In this document: piece after piece, positions 47,220 to 55,375 of the stretch | How the letters are laid out: each line of letters begins with the position of its first letter | Position numbering within the stretch: position 1 is the stretch's first letter | Assembly: GCF_024753145.1 (NCBI RefSeq) | Contig: NZ_JANUGU010000007.1 | Coordinates: forward strand, 186,001-250,000 | Reading direction: 5' to 3' | DNA length: 64,000 nt | Source: Massilia terrae | GTDB lineage: Bacteria; Pseudomonadota; Gammaproteobacteria; Burkholderiales; Burkholderiaceae_D | Translations under genes and position numbers: made by a program | Notes under the pieces: model-generated | Seen by the model: only the letters and a program-made list of their open reading frames with translations | What the model was told of the DNA's origin: nothing | Databases searched by the model: none

Positions 47220-47771
47220 TCAGGGTTGCACGTAGGTGGCCTTGGCCTGCGCAACGCATTGTTCCTTGGCGGCGCCGGCATAGGCGTCGCACTTTTCCAG
47301 CGCCACTTTCAGCGCGGCCTTCTGTTTATCCTCGGTCGCTTCATTGCGCGCCTCGATGGTCTTCTTGTCGGCCTTCGCATCGGCCTGGGCCGACACCAGC
47401 GCGGCCTTGGCCTGCACCATGCAGACGTCCTTCGGGTTGCCGGTCAGCCCTTTGCAACGGACCTTGTCGCGGTCGTAATTGGCCGACGCGATGCGCATCC
47501 GCGCCCGGGTATAGGCCGCCAGCGTATTCTCGTACGCGGCCCCGGCCTCCTCCTCGGCCTGCACCCGCGCCGCCTTGGCTTCGGCCACGCACACATCGTG
47601 CGGATTGCCGGCGATGCCGCCGCACTTGGCGACCGCATTCTTGTAATTGGTGGCCGCGCTCTCCTTGGCTTGCTGGTAAGCAGTACGCGCATCCGGCACC
47701 GCCTGAGCGCGGCAATGGCTCGCCCACAAAATGGCGGCGCCGAGCAGCAGCAGCAAATGTGGCGATCTCAT
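47220..47771 (-). CDS. Secreted protein with three Cys-x10-Cys modules
   Basis: 183 aa with a signal peptide (about 1-23, ending HCRAQ). Three helical repeats each carry Cys-x10-Cys then a basic/Ala helix: KCGGIAGNPHDVCVAEAKAA (about 50-69), RCKGLTGNPKDVCMVQAKAA (about 105-124) and KCDAYAGAAKEQCVAQAKAT (about 160-179). The spacing is the same each time. Probably a periplasmic helical protein with three disulphides or metal-binding hairpins. A related single module occurs in the gene at 48680. Divergent from the glycine-zipper lipoprotein gene. Confidence 0.75.
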   Translation of the reverse strand: MRSPHLLLLLGAAILWASHCRAQAVPDARTAYQQAKESAATNYKNAVAKCGGIAGNPHDVCVAEAKAARVQAEEEAGAAYENTLAAYTRARMRIASANYDRDKVRCKGLTGNPKDVCMVQAKAALVSAQADAKADKKTIEARNEATEDKQKAALKVALEKCDAYAGAAKEQCVAQAKATYVQP

Positions 47772-47967
47772 CGGGCTCTCCTTTTATTGCTTTTGTTTGT
47801 CTTGACAAGGTTTTACGCTGCTTGCCGCAAGTCTTCTGTTCGTTGACGAACACAGCAGCACTGCTGTGCTCGGGTCAGGGCCCGTAGCGTCGGGAGTGCG
47901 GCAGCGCACAGAATGGCCGTGTCCGATTGCTTATGCTTGTCACACCATTATTTGCTAGGAGAGCAAC

Positions 47968-48453
47968 ATGAAAGCAATCCGCATCATGGGAACCACGGTC
48001 CTCGCCGCCAGCGCCATCCTGGCCGGCTGCGCCAGCAATCGTCCGTACGACAATGGCTACAACAGCGGCTACAACGGCTACAGCAGCGGCTACGGCAACA
48101 ACCCGCGCGCGGCCTACAACGGCTACGGCACCATCGAATCGATCCAGGTGGTGCAGGCGAGCGCCGGCACCAGCGGCGCGGGCGCCGTCGTGGGCGGCCT
48201 GGTCGGTGCGCTGGCCGGCAACCAGATCGGCAGCGGCGGCGGACGCACCGCGGCCACGGTGGCAGGCGGCGTCGCCGGCGCGGCGATCGGCAACAGTGTC
48301 GAGCGCAACCGCAATGAAGGCGGTGGCCAGCTCTACCAGATCAACGTCCGCATGGACAATGGCGAGTACCGGACGATCACCCAGGACAGCGTGTATGACC
48401 TGTCGGTGGGCAACCGGGTGCGCGTGGTCGACGGCCGCGCCTACCGCTATTAA
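47968..48453 (+). CDS. Glycine-zipper lipoprotein (17-kDa antigen/SlyB-like)
   Basis: 161 aa. Lipoprotein signal (SAILAGCASN, Cys about 21), a Tyr/Gly/Asn-rich spacer (about 25-50), then IESIQVV, a glycine-zipper pair (GAVVGGLVGALAGNQIGSG, AATVAGGVAGAAIGNSVE) and a C-terminal beta part (YQINVRMDNGEYRTI, VGNRVRVVDGRAYRY). This order is that of SlyB/PcpY-type outer-membrane stress lipoproteins. A paralogue with a transmembrane anchor is at 56349-57107. Confidence 0.85.
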   Translation: MKAIRIMGTTVLAASAILAGCASNRPYDNGYNSGYNGYSSGYGNNPRAAYNGYGTIESIQVVQASAGTSGAGAVVGGLVGALAGNQIGSGGGRTAATVAGGVAGAAIGNSVERNRNEGGGQLYQINVRMDNGEYRTITQDSVYDLSVGNRVRVVDGRAYRY

Positions 48454-48482
48454 GTGCCGTTCAGCCTGAGAGTGCGACTGAA

Positions 48483-48635
48483 ATGGGGACTATACTTCTC
48501 GTCATCCTGATTCTCGCCCTGATTGGCGTACTGCCGACCTGGAGCCACAGCCGGAACTGGGGCTACGGCCCGGTCGGCGTGACCGGCATCCTGGTCGTGA
48601 TCCTGGTCGTGCTGCTGGTAACGGGGCGACTGTGA
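48483..48635 (+). CDS. DUF3309 small membrane protein
   Basis: 50 aa: two hydrophobic helices around the conserved loop LPTWSHSRNWGYGPVG (about 17-32), which is the signature of DUF3309. No SD is obvious. It lies 29 nt after the glycine-zipper gene and 44 nt before the next gene. Function unknown. Confidence 0.85.
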   Translation: MGTILLVILILALIGVLPTWSHSRNWGYGPVGVTGILVVILVVLLVTGRL

Positions 48636-48679
48636 GGAACGGGGCCCGCGGCCCCGCACCTGTCAATTCGGAGGTCCAT

Positions 48680-49063
48680 ATGCGATCCATCACCTTTGCC
48701 CGAGGCGCCGCCCTCGCCTGCGCGCTGCTGGCTGCCAATATCGCCAGCGCCCAGGAGCGGCTCAACGACAGCGACGTGCCGCCGGCGGTCGCGCAGAAGC
48801 AGAAGCAGGAGATCAGGCACGGCGATCCGGCACGCTGGTACAAGCCGCAGTCGCGCCTGCAGAACCTGCACAAGGAAATCGGCGCGGCCTATGACGAAGC
48901 CAAGCGGGCATGCGCGCAGGAGTCGAAGTCGGAGCGCTCGTCCTGCCTGGCCGATGCACGCAGCACCTACCGCAACGATATGGCCAACGCGCGCAACCTG
49001 GCCAATGCACCGCCGCCGCAGATGGGCACGTCGTCCAGCAGCGAAACCAAGTCGGGGCAGTAA
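48680..49063 (+). CDS. Secreted protein with one Cys-x10-Cys module
   Basis: 127 aa. Signal peptide (about 1-24, ending IASAQ), then a helical domain containing RACAQESKSERSSCLADARS (about 75-94), Cys-x10-Cys followed by an Ala/Arg helix, the same pattern as in the protein at 47220-47771. The end is Ser/Pro-rich and disordered. GGAGG 5 nt before the ATG. Function unknown. Confidence 0.72.
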   Translation: MRSITFARGAALACALLAANIASAQERLNDSDVPPAVAQKQKQEIRHGDPARWYKPQSRLQNLHKEIGAAYDEAKRACAQESKSERSSCLADARSTYRNDMANARNLANAPPPQMGTSSSSETKSGQ

Positions 49064-49141
49064 GACCGCGCAGTGGGTGTAGAAAGTTAGGCGTGTGAAG
49101 GCAGGCGCAGTAGCTGTGTCACGTGCAGCAACATCATCACA

Positions 49142-49170
49142 CCGTCGTCCCGGCGCAGGCCGGGACGACG
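49142..49170. repeat. Dispersed palindrome, single-headed
   Basis: CCGTCGTCCCGGC-GCAG-GCCGGGACGACG, a perfect 12-bp stem with a GCAG loop, after the 48680-49063 gene. The T-rich tail TTTGTTTG allows termination. Confidence 0.8.
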
Positions 49171-49249
49171 TTTGTTTGTGCTGGCGTTTAGGCGTGGGGT
49201 GACGGCAGTGGCGTCCGGCAGGACCAGCGTGCGTGGCCACGTCCATACG

Positions 49250-49284
49250 AAAAAAGACGGCGCCCAATCAAAGATTGCGACGCC
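49250..49284 (-). terminator. Rho-independent terminator of the minus-strand envelope cluster
   Basis: On the minus strand GGCGTCGCAATC and GATTGGGCGCC pair with an internal loop, followed by GTC and six T (49255-49250). It follows the 49406-49768 gene, the last of that cluster. Confidence 0.7.
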
Positions 49285-49405
49285 GCTCAAGCCCCACCAT
49301 ATTCCCTTGCCGCACCGGGCCCCTGCCCGGCGCCGTTCAATCCAGCGCTTGATTTCTTGAGCCCGCCGCGCGGGCCCGCTCGCCAATCGCTGTCAAATAT
49401 ACCGC

Positions 49406-49768
49406 TCAATATGCCATCTGCTGCGCGCGTTTGCGCTGCAGATACCAGGCCGCCGCGCCCAGTAGGGTGACGATGGCCAGTGCCGGTTTGCCCAGGCGCC
49501 GCCTGCGGATGAAGCCCAGCACCGTCATCGCGTACGGCGCCAGCACCGAGAGATTGGTGCCGGTCGGCTTGAGCAGCGCATCGGCCCGCGTACGCAGCGC
49601 CCAGGTGGCGTGATCGATCACCGAGTGGAATATCACCTCGGGCCGGGCGCCGTGCAGGATCTGCGCCTTGGCGTGCACCATGCCGGAGCGGTAGTACTCG
49701 CCGTCGCGCATCAACGCGTGCTTGCGCGCGCTGATATCGTCGCTGCTGCTGTGTGTTTGCTTAGGCAT
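49406..49768 (-). CDS. Small hypothetical protein of the yqjD-yqjE cluster
   Basis: 120 aa. Soluble start (SSSDDISARKHALMRDGE), then a hydrophobic segment near the C-terminus (PALAIVTLLGAAAWYL) followed by a basic tail. Third gene of the cluster after yqjD- and yqjE-like genes, where E. coli carries the small basic yqjK; similarity to YqjK cannot be confirmed by eye. AAAGGAGAACACTTAC precedes the ATG. Confidence 0.7.
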   Translation of the reverse strand: MPKQTHSSSDDISARKHALMRDGEYYRSGMVHAKAQILHGARPEVIFHSVIDHATWALRTRADALLKPTGTNLSVLAPYAMTVLGFIRRRRLGKPALAIVTLLGAAAWYLQRKRAQQMAY

Positions 49769-49783
49769 GTAAGTGTTCTCCTT

Positions 49784-50170
49784 TTAAAGCAGCATGTCGC
49801 GGTCGTTGCGCAGCTCCTGCATGGTGGACGGGAACGACAGCTTGCCCTGCTTGAGCATCGCCACGCCCCACAGCACCAGGGCCGCGGTAATGACCAGGAA
49901 CACCACGAACATCAGCAGCAGGATCTTCCAGCCCATGGCGTCCCAGGCCAGCGCCACGATGGTGGCGGTGCCGTAGGCCAGCGCGAACCAGGTCGCCATG
50001 ATCGCCACCGCGAAAATGGCCAGCAGCTCGATGACGTGGTTGCGCACTTCTCCCAGCTCCAGCGCCGCCAGCTCGACCCGCGACACCACCAGCCCGAACA
50101 GGTTGCGCAGCAAGCTGGACACGCCGCCGATCAGGCCGGGCGAATGTACGACGGTTTCAGTGTCTTCCAT
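49784..50170 (-). CDS. YqjE-type (phage holin family, DUF1469) membrane protein
   Basis: 128 aa. Amphipathic helix SSLLRNLFGLVVSRVELAAL (about 18-37), then two transmembrane helices (about 50-72 and 82-105), the layout of YqjE. Despite the holin name it is a chromosomal stress protein, not phage. It follows the DUF883 gene by 16 nt, the usual yqjD-yqjE order. Confidence 0.85.
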   Translation of the reverse strand: MEDTETVVHSPGLIGGVSSLLRNLFGLVVSRVELAALELGEVRNHVIELLAIFAVAIMATWFALAYGTATIVALAWDAMGWKILLLMFVVFLVITAALVLWGVAMLKQGKLSFPSTMQELRNDRDMLL

Positions 50171-50186
50171 TACGGTCCCCGGCGGA

Positions 50187-50534
50187 TTAGGAGCGACGAA
50201 TCAGCATGCCCACGAGCAGGCCCACGCCCGCTGCCGCCAGTACCGTGCGCCACGGGTTGTCCTTTACATAGACATCGGCCGTGTGCGCCAGTTCCTTGCT
50301 TTTTTCGATGGCTTGATCCTGGTACTGGCCGGCCTTGCCCAGCGCCTGGTCCAGCATGTCCATGCCGCGCGCGCGCAGGTCGTCGGCCTTCTGCCCGGTC
50401 AGCGTTGCGGCCGCCTGCAGCAGGGACTGGGCGTCGCGCACCAGCGTCTTGGTGTCGTCGGCCGTGTCCCGCATGGCGGCGTGGTAGGAACGGCCGCTGC
50501 CGTTCAGGCCGCGTGTAAGGCTGCTGTCTCGCAT
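50187..50534 (-). CDS. YqjD/ElaB/YgaM family (DUF883) protein
   Basis: 115 aa. Long amphipathic helix (ADDTKTLVRDAQSLLQAAAT) followed by the family C-terminal segment DVYVKDNPWRTVLAAAGVG and a single transmembrane helix ending LIRRS. YqjD anchors ribosomes to the inner membrane in E. coli in stationary phase. AAGGAGTCAACC before ATG. Confidence 0.88.
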   Translation of the reverse strand: MRDSSLTRGLNGSGRSYHAAMRDTADDTKTLVRDAQSLLQAAATLTGQKADDLRARGMDMLDQALGKAGQYQDQAIEKSKELAHTADVYVKDNPWRTVLAAAGVGLLVGMLIRRS

Positions 50535-50576
50535 GGTTGACTCCTTGTTCTTGATGGGTTGGAAAATGGCGCCGGC

Positions 50577-51116
50577 TTACATCGCCAGCAGGTCGCGCAT
50601 ATCGTCGGCGTGCTCCTCCTCGACCGCCATGATGTCGACCAGCATGTCGCGCGTGGTCGGATCCTTGTCGCCGATCGCGGCGATCATCTGGCGATAAGAT
50701 TCGATCGCCACCCGCTCGGCGATCAGGTCGGCGCGCACCATCGCCTGCGCGTCCTCCGACTCGTCGTACTCGGCGTGGCTGCGCGCCGTCAGCGTGGACG
50801 GGTTGAAGTTGGGCGAGCCGTTCAGCTGCACGATGCGCTCGGCGATACGGTCGGCATGTTCCTGCTCCTGCTGCGCATGCTCGAGGAATTCGGCACGCAT
50901 CTCGGTGCTGTTCGGCCCCTGCACCGTGTAGTAATGGCGCTTGTAGCGCAGGATGCACAGCAGCTCGGTGGCGAGCGCGTCGTTGAGCATCGCGACCACT
51001 GCCTCGCGGTCGGCCTGGTAGCCCGCGGTGACGGCGCCGTCATCGAGATTGGCGGCGGCGCGGCGGATCGCCGCCACGTCGAAGCCATGGGCCAGCGCGC
51101 TTTTCTTGTCTTCCAT
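50577..51116 (-). CDS. Ferritin-like (bacterioferritin/Dps-type) protein
   Basis: 179 aa. Four-helix bundle with iron-ligand pattern MLNDALATELLCILRYKRHYY (about 43-63), LEHAQQEQEHADRIAERIVQ (about 78-97), LIAERVAIESYRQMI and VEEEHADDMRDLL (about 165-177); the E and H residues match diiron ferroxidase sites. Similar ferritin-like proteins are annotated bacterioferritin in Burkholderiales. Stores iron or protects DNA from peroxide. First gene upstream of the DUF883-YqjE cluster. Confidence 0.85.
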   Translation of the reverse strand: MEDKKSALAHGFDVAAIRRAAANLDDGAVTAGYQADREAVVAMLNDALATELLCILRYKRHYYTVQGPNSTEMRAEFLEHAQQEQEHADRIAERIVQLNGSPNFNPSTLTARSHAEYDESEDAQAMVRADLIAERVAIESYRQMIAAIGDKDPTTRDMLVDIMAVEEEHADDMRDLLAM

Positions 51117-51153
51117 GATGAATCGATTCCTTTGCGGTTAAAAGTGAAACGGG

Positions 51154-52098
51154 TCAGCGCTGCGACACCCGCGGCGGGATCGGCGTGCCCTCGTTCGACA
51201 GCACGATCTCGACCCGGCGGTTACGCTGGCGGTCGCTGGCGTTGTCGTTCGGCGCCACCGGGAATGCCTCGCCATAGGCCCGTGTCGCGACGCGCTCGCG
51301 CGGCACGCCCATGCCGGTCAGCGCCATCGCCACCGAATTGGCGCGGCGTTGCGACAGGTCCTGGTTGTGCGAGGCGCGCCCTGTGCTGTCGGTAAATCCT
51401 TCGACAAGGACGGTCCGGTCCGGGTTCTGCATCATGACCTCGGCGAGTTTGCGCACGGTGGACATGCCCTCCGGTTTCAGGCTGGCCTTGTCGGTATCGA
51501 ACAGGATGTCGCCGATCGTGACCACGTAGCCGCGCTCGGTCTTGACCGCATGCAGCTCGACCAGGATCGCCTCCAGCCGCGCGGCATGCTCGGACAGCGC
51601 CTGGTTCTGGGCCTGTGCCTGCTGCGCCTGGGCCTGGGCGGCAGCGGCCTGCGCCTGCGCATCCTGGGCCTGCGCCTGGGCCGCCTGGGCCTGGGCCTGG
51701 GCGGCGGCGGCATCGGCGCGCGCCCGGTCGGCCTCGGCGGTGCGCGCCTGCAGCTGGACCTCGGTGCGTTCCTGGCGCACGGTGGCGATGTTCGCCTCGG
51801 CCGCCTTGGCGCTGGCCACTTCCTCGGCGGTCAGGATCTTCTGCTTGGCGAGGTAGGCGAAATGGTCGATCTTGTCGAGCGGTTCGTTCTTGGCGGCGGA
51901 CGCATTGGCGCGGTCGAGCGCTTCGGTGGCCTGGCGGAATTCGAGCGGCGCGTACTGCGCCACCTGCGGGTTGTTGCTGGCCTTGACGAATTCGGAGCGG
52001 GCCTGGTCGAGCGTCGGGGTGGTGGTGGGCGCCGAGCTGCAAGCGGCCAGCAGCATGGCGCCGGCCAGTACGGCGGAGTTGAAAAAGTGCTTGCTCAT
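51154..52098 (-). CDS. OmpA family lipoprotein with DUF4398 domain
   Basis: 314 aa. Lipoprotein signal (AVLAGAMLLAACSSAP, Cys about 20), DUF4398 domain (about 30-100: ARSEFVKASNNPQVAQYAPL), a long Ala/Gln coiled coil (about 105-185, AQAQAQAAQAQAQDAQA), then OmpA peptidoglycan-binding domain (IGDILFDTDKASLKPEG, VEGFTDSTGRASHNQDLS, RRANSVAMAL, NRRVEIV). Links outer membrane and murein. CAGGAGAACAAC before ATG 52098. It lies 109 nt after a second DUF4398 gene. Confidence 0.9.
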   Translation of the reverse strand: MSKHFFNSAVLAGAMLLAACSSAPTTTPTLDQARSEFVKASNNPQVAQYAPLEFRQATEALDRANASAAKNEPLDKIDHFAYLAKQKILTAEEVASAKAAEANIATVRQERTEVQLQARTAEADRARADAAAAQAQAQAAQAQAQDAQAQAAAAQAQAQQAQAQNQALSEHAARLEAILVELHAVKTERGYVVTIGDILFDTDKASLKPEGMSTVRKLAEVMMQNPDRTVLVEGFTDSTGRASHNQDLSQRRANSVAMALTGMGVPRERVATRAYGEAFPVAPNDNASDRQRNRRVEIVLSNEGTPIPPRVSQR

Positions 52099-52207
52099 GT
52101 TGTTCTCCTGGGCGCCGCGGCGGCGCGTGATGGTTGTGGTGCCGCGGAACATGAGACCGGCCTGCCAGGCGTCCTGCCCGGCCATTCGGCATCGTTCCGC
52201 CATGGAT

Positions 52208-52591
52208 TTACTGCTGCTGGTTGGCGCGGTCCACTTCCTGGCGCAGCGCGCGCAGGTCGGCGTCGAGCGCGGCCGAAGCGGCGTTCGCCTTCTCGGAATT
52301 GGCCTTGCTTTGTGCCAGCTTGGCGTCGGCCTCGGCCTGTACCGCCAGCTCGCGCGCCAGCTTGTAGTCCTTGGCCGCGAGCGCCTGGTTCGCCTTGAGC
52401 ATCTTCTCGCGCGCCATCGTGATCTCGTCCGGCGCCAAGGTGCCGGCGCCCGCCTCCACGGCGTTCTCGACCGCGTTTTTCGATACCGCCACCTCCGCCG
52501 TCGCCGGCGCTTTCTGCGGGCTGGCGCATGCGGCCAGGCCCAGCAGCACGACACTGCCCGCGATCAGCTTGATGGAAACTTTCCGATTCAT
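52208..52591 (-). CDS. DUF4398 lipoprotein
   Basis: 127 aa. Lipoprotein signal (GSVVLLGLAACASPQ, Cys about 22) and the DUF4398 helix pair (TMAREKMLKANQALAAKDYK, LARELAVQAEADAKLAQSKA). Usually adjacent to an OmpA/DUF4398 gene, as here; the two probably form an operon. Function unknown, probably envelope stress. Confidence 0.87.
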   Translation of the reverse strand: MNRKVSIKLIAGSVVLLGLAACASPQKAPATAEVAVSKNAVENAVEAGAGTLAPDEITMAREKMLKANQALAAKDYKLARELAVQAEADAKLAQSKANSEKANAASAALDADLRALRQEVDRANQQQ

Positions 52592-52772
52592 CGGTCTCTC
52601 CTGAATTCAATAGATGTAGTGTCAACTTTGTACGCCCCTTGCCCGGTTAGCTCAGTTCGTTGCCGCACATTCCCCCTGCAAACTGCGTCCGCGCACGGTG
52701 CGTTCGCGCACATCGACCCCTCTGTCTTTCCGCTAATCTCGGCTTCACACATCCTCAGTGGAAGGACTGTCC

Positions 52773-54833
52773 ATGCCCGACACGATCGAGAAACCCCAGG
52801 CCACGCAGCAGCGTCCAAGCCACCGCACGCGCAACGTCGTGCTGTCGGTGGTCGGCGTGCTGGTCGCGATTCCTGTGCTCGCGATCCTGATCCTGCTCAC
52901 CTTCGACTGGAACCGTGCCAAGCCCTGGCTGAACGACAAAGTGAGCGATGCGATCGAGCGCCCCTTCGCCATCCGCGGCAACCTGGCGGTGCACTGGGAG
53001 CAGCCGGCGCGCGCGATGGCGCCGCAGGCCCGCACCTGGCGCGACTGGGTGCCCTGGCCGCATCTGTATGCCGACGACGTCCACATCGGCAATCCCGAAT
53101 GGATGGCCCAGCGCGACATGGCCAGCGTGCGCCAGTTCTCGTTCTCGCTGAATCCCTTCGGCCTGCTCGGGCACCAGATCTCGGTGCCGGTGCTGCGCTT
53201 CGACGGCCCGCAGGCCGAGCTGCTGCGCACCGACGAAACGCACAACAACTGGACCTTCAAGCGCGAACAGAAGCCGTCCAAATGGCAGCTGGACGTGCAG
53301 CGCATCGTCCTGTCCAAGGGCGTGCTGCTGGTCGACGACGCGGTCAGCAAGACCAAGGTCACGGCCAATATCAACACCCTCGACAACGATCCGACCTACG
53401 GCATCGCCTGGACCGTCACCGGCAGCTACAACGGCGCGCCGGTGGGGGGCGGCGGCAAGGCCGGGGCCGTGCTGTCGCTGGAGAACCAGGGCGCGCCCTT
53501 CCCGATCCAGGCCGACATGCATTCCGGCCCCAACCGTATCGCGCTGGAAGGCACGGTGACACGCCCGGCTGCGCTGGAAGCGATCGACCTGCGCCTGAAG
53601 CTGGCCGGCGCCAGCATGGCGCGGCTGTATGTCTTCACCCATGTGCTGCTGCCGGAAACGCCGCAGTTCAGCACCGAGGGCCACCTCGTCGGCAAGCTCG
53701 GCAAGGGCAACAGCCGCTGGACCTACAGCGATTTCAAGGGCAAGGTCGGCTCCTCCGATATCAGCGGCAACCTCACCTTCCAGACCGGCAAGCCGCGCCC
53801 GCTGCTGACGGCCACCGTGGTCTCGCACGAGCTGCTGTTCTCCGACCTCGGGCCCGCCATCGGCGCCGACTCCAACGCCAGCAAGGAAAAGCGCGGTGTC
53901 GCCCCGGTGCAGCCGGCCGGCAAGAAGCTGCCGGTGGAACGCTTCCACACCGAACGCTGGAAGGCGCTCGACGCCGACGTCCATTTCCGCGGCGACCGCA
54001 TCATCCGCAACAAGAACCTGCCGCTCACCAAGCTGTCGACCCACCTGATCATGAAGGACGGCGTGCTGACCCTGGCACCGCTCGATTTCGGCTTTGCCGG
54101 CGGCTTGCTGCGCAATACCGTCAAGCTCGATGGCAACAGCGACAAGAGCATCAAGGTCAACGCCGAGGTGCAGGCGCGCCATCTGCAGATCAAGCAGATG
54201 TTCCCGGCCGTGCAAAACATCCGCCAGGCCACCATCGGTGAGCTCAACGGCGATGCGAAGCTGAGCGCGGTCGGCGATTCGGTGGCGGAAATGCTGGCGC
54301 ATTCCAACGGCGAGCTCAAAACGCTGGTCGAGCAAGGGACTGTGAGCAAGCTGTTGATGGAGGAGATGGGCCTGAACATCGGCAGCATCATCGTGACCAA
54401 GCTGTTCGGCGACAGGACCGTGCAGCTCAACTGCATGGCGTCCGACTTCGACATCAGCGATGGCGTGCTCAAGACCCAGACCTTCATCGCCGACACCGAC
54501 GAGGCGGTGGTGCAAGTCAAGGGCACCGTCAACCTGCAGACCGAGCAGATGGACATGACCCTGGACCCGAAGACCAAGGGCCTGCGCCTGTTCTCGCTGC
54601 GCTCGCCCCTGTACCTGCGCGGCACCTTCGCCAAGCCGGACGTCGGCATCGACAAGAAAGTGCTCGCGCTCAAGGCCGGCAGCGCGCTGGCCTTGGGCAC
54701 GATTGCCGCGCCGGCAGCGCTGATCCCGCTGATCAACACCGGTCCCGGCAAGGACAGCAATTGCGCCAGGCTGCTGAGCCTGGCCAGCACGCCGCCCAAG
54801 GCGCCGCCGCCGGGTGTGACAAAAAAACACTGA
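52773..54833 (+). CDS. AsmA family protein
   Basis: 686 aa. One N-terminal transmembrane helix (about 22-46, VVLSVVGVLVAIPVLAILIL) anchors a large periplasmic part, with AsmA-type conserved segments RPFAIRGNLAVHWEQ (about 65), WPHLYADDVHIGNPEW (about 93), GTVTRPAALEAIDLRL and a C-terminal AsmA domain (VQVKGTVNLQTEQMDMTLDP, RSPLYLRGTFAKPDVGIDKK). Members help move phospholipids to the outer membrane. ATG 52773 follows GGAAGGACTGTCC; GTG 52758 is alternative. Confidence 0.9.
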   Translation: MPDTIEKPQATQQRPSHRTRNVVLSVVGVLVAIPVLAILILLTFDWNRAKPWLNDKVSDAIERPFAIRGNLAVHWEQPARAMAPQARTWRDWVPWPHLYADDVHIGNPEWMAQRDMASVRQFSFSLNPFGLLGHQISVPVLRFDGPQAELLRTDETHNNWTFKREQKPSKWQLDVQRIVLSKGVLLVDDAVSKTKVTANINTLDNDPTYGIAWTVTGSYNGAPVGGGGKAGAVLSLENQGAPFPIQADMHSGPNRIALEGTVTRPAALEAIDLRLKLAGASMARLYVFTHVLLPETPQFSTEGHLVGKLGKGNSRWTYSDFKGKVGSSDISGNLTFQTGKPRPLLTATVVSHELLFSDLGPAIGADSNASKEKRGVAPVQPAGKKLPVERFHTERWKALDADVHFRGDRIIRNKNLPLTKLSTHLIMKDGVLTLAPLDFGFAGGLLRNTVKLDGNSDKSIKVNAEVQARHLQIKQMFPAVQNIRQATIGELNGDAKLSAVGDSVAEMLAHSNGELKTLVEQGTVSKLLMEEMGLNIGSIIVTKLFGDRTVQLNCMASDFDISDGVLKTQTFIADTDEAVVQVKGTVNLQTEQMDMTLDPKTKGLRLFSLRSPLYLRGTFAKPDVGIDKKVLALKAGSALALGTIAAPAALIPLINTGPGKDSNCARLLSLASTPPKAPPPGVTKKH

Positions 54834-54990
54834 GGCTGCCAGAGGGTGTGTTAGCGAACAGAGCCAAACTGAGTCGACATTTACTCTGGAGGCAATGGCG
54901 CAAACGTGCCATCGCACAATTCAGTGATGGGTCCGTTGACGGTACCAACCGCCGGGCCTGATGTGATTACCCACCGATAAGGAGAGCATC

Positions 54991-55212
54991 ATGAAAACGA
55001 TTAAACATGTGGTAGTGTGCGCGTCGCTGGCAACCGTGGCGCTGGGCCTGACCGGCTGTGCCGGCATGTCGGCACAGGACCGTAACACCGCGCTCGGCGC
55101 CGGCGCCGGCGCCGTGGTCGGCGGTGCGCTGACCGGCGGCAGCGCAGCCGGCACCGTGGGCGGTGCGGCAGTTGGCGGCGTGATCGGCAACCAGGTCAAG
55201 TCGACCCACTGA
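54991..55212 (+). CDS. Glycine-zipper small lipoprotein (OsmB-like)
   Basis: 73 aa. Lipoprotein signal (VALGLTGCAGMSAQ, Cys about 23) and one glycine-zipper hairpin (ALGAGAGAVVGGALTGGSAA, GTVGGAAVGGVIGNQV). OsmB-like, stress-induced outer-membrane lipoprotein. AAGGAGAGCATC before ATG. A terminator follows. Confidence 0.87.
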   Translation: MKTIKHVVVCASLATVALGLTGCAGMSAQDRNTALGAGAGAVVGGALTGGSAAGTVGGAAVGGVIGNQVKSTH

Positions 55213-55236
55213 TCGCTCAACGCAAGCAAGCAAGAC

Positions 55237-55261
55237 GCCCCGTTTCGACGGGGCTTTTTTT
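55237..55261 (+). terminator. Rho-independent terminator after the OsmB-like gene
   Basis: GCCCCGT-TTCG-ACGGGGC followed by seven T, starting 25 nt after the stop codon. Confidence 0.92.
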
Positions 55262-55284
55262 GCGTTCTTCGTTATCTTAAGCAC

Positions 55285-55310
55285 GTCATTCCCGCGCAGG
55301 CGGGAATGAC
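55285..55310. repeat. Dispersed palindrome, ATTCCCGC variant
   Basis: GTCATTCCCGC-GCAG-GCGGGAATGAC, an 11-bp perfect stem. It is a variant of the CGTCGTCCCCGC family, between the OsmB-like gene and the convergent Crp gene. Confidence 0.75.
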
Positions 55311-55375
55311 AGTCTCTCTGCTAGTGGAAAGATGGCACTTTTACGTTTTTTTACCGACCGCGCGTTGCGCTCCCG

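Larger units (their letters stand above)
49064..49405. other. Intergenic region with palindrome and terminator
   Basis: About 340 nt. It holds a palindrome of the dispersed family at 49142-49170, which ends with GTTTGTTTG and may terminate the plus-strand genes, and a minus-strand terminator at 49250-49284. No gene seen. Confidence 0.75.

Noticed and set aside
49784..50170. Phage holin, hence a prophage
   Set aside because: The protein is of the YqjE chromosomal type and there are no other phage genes around it.
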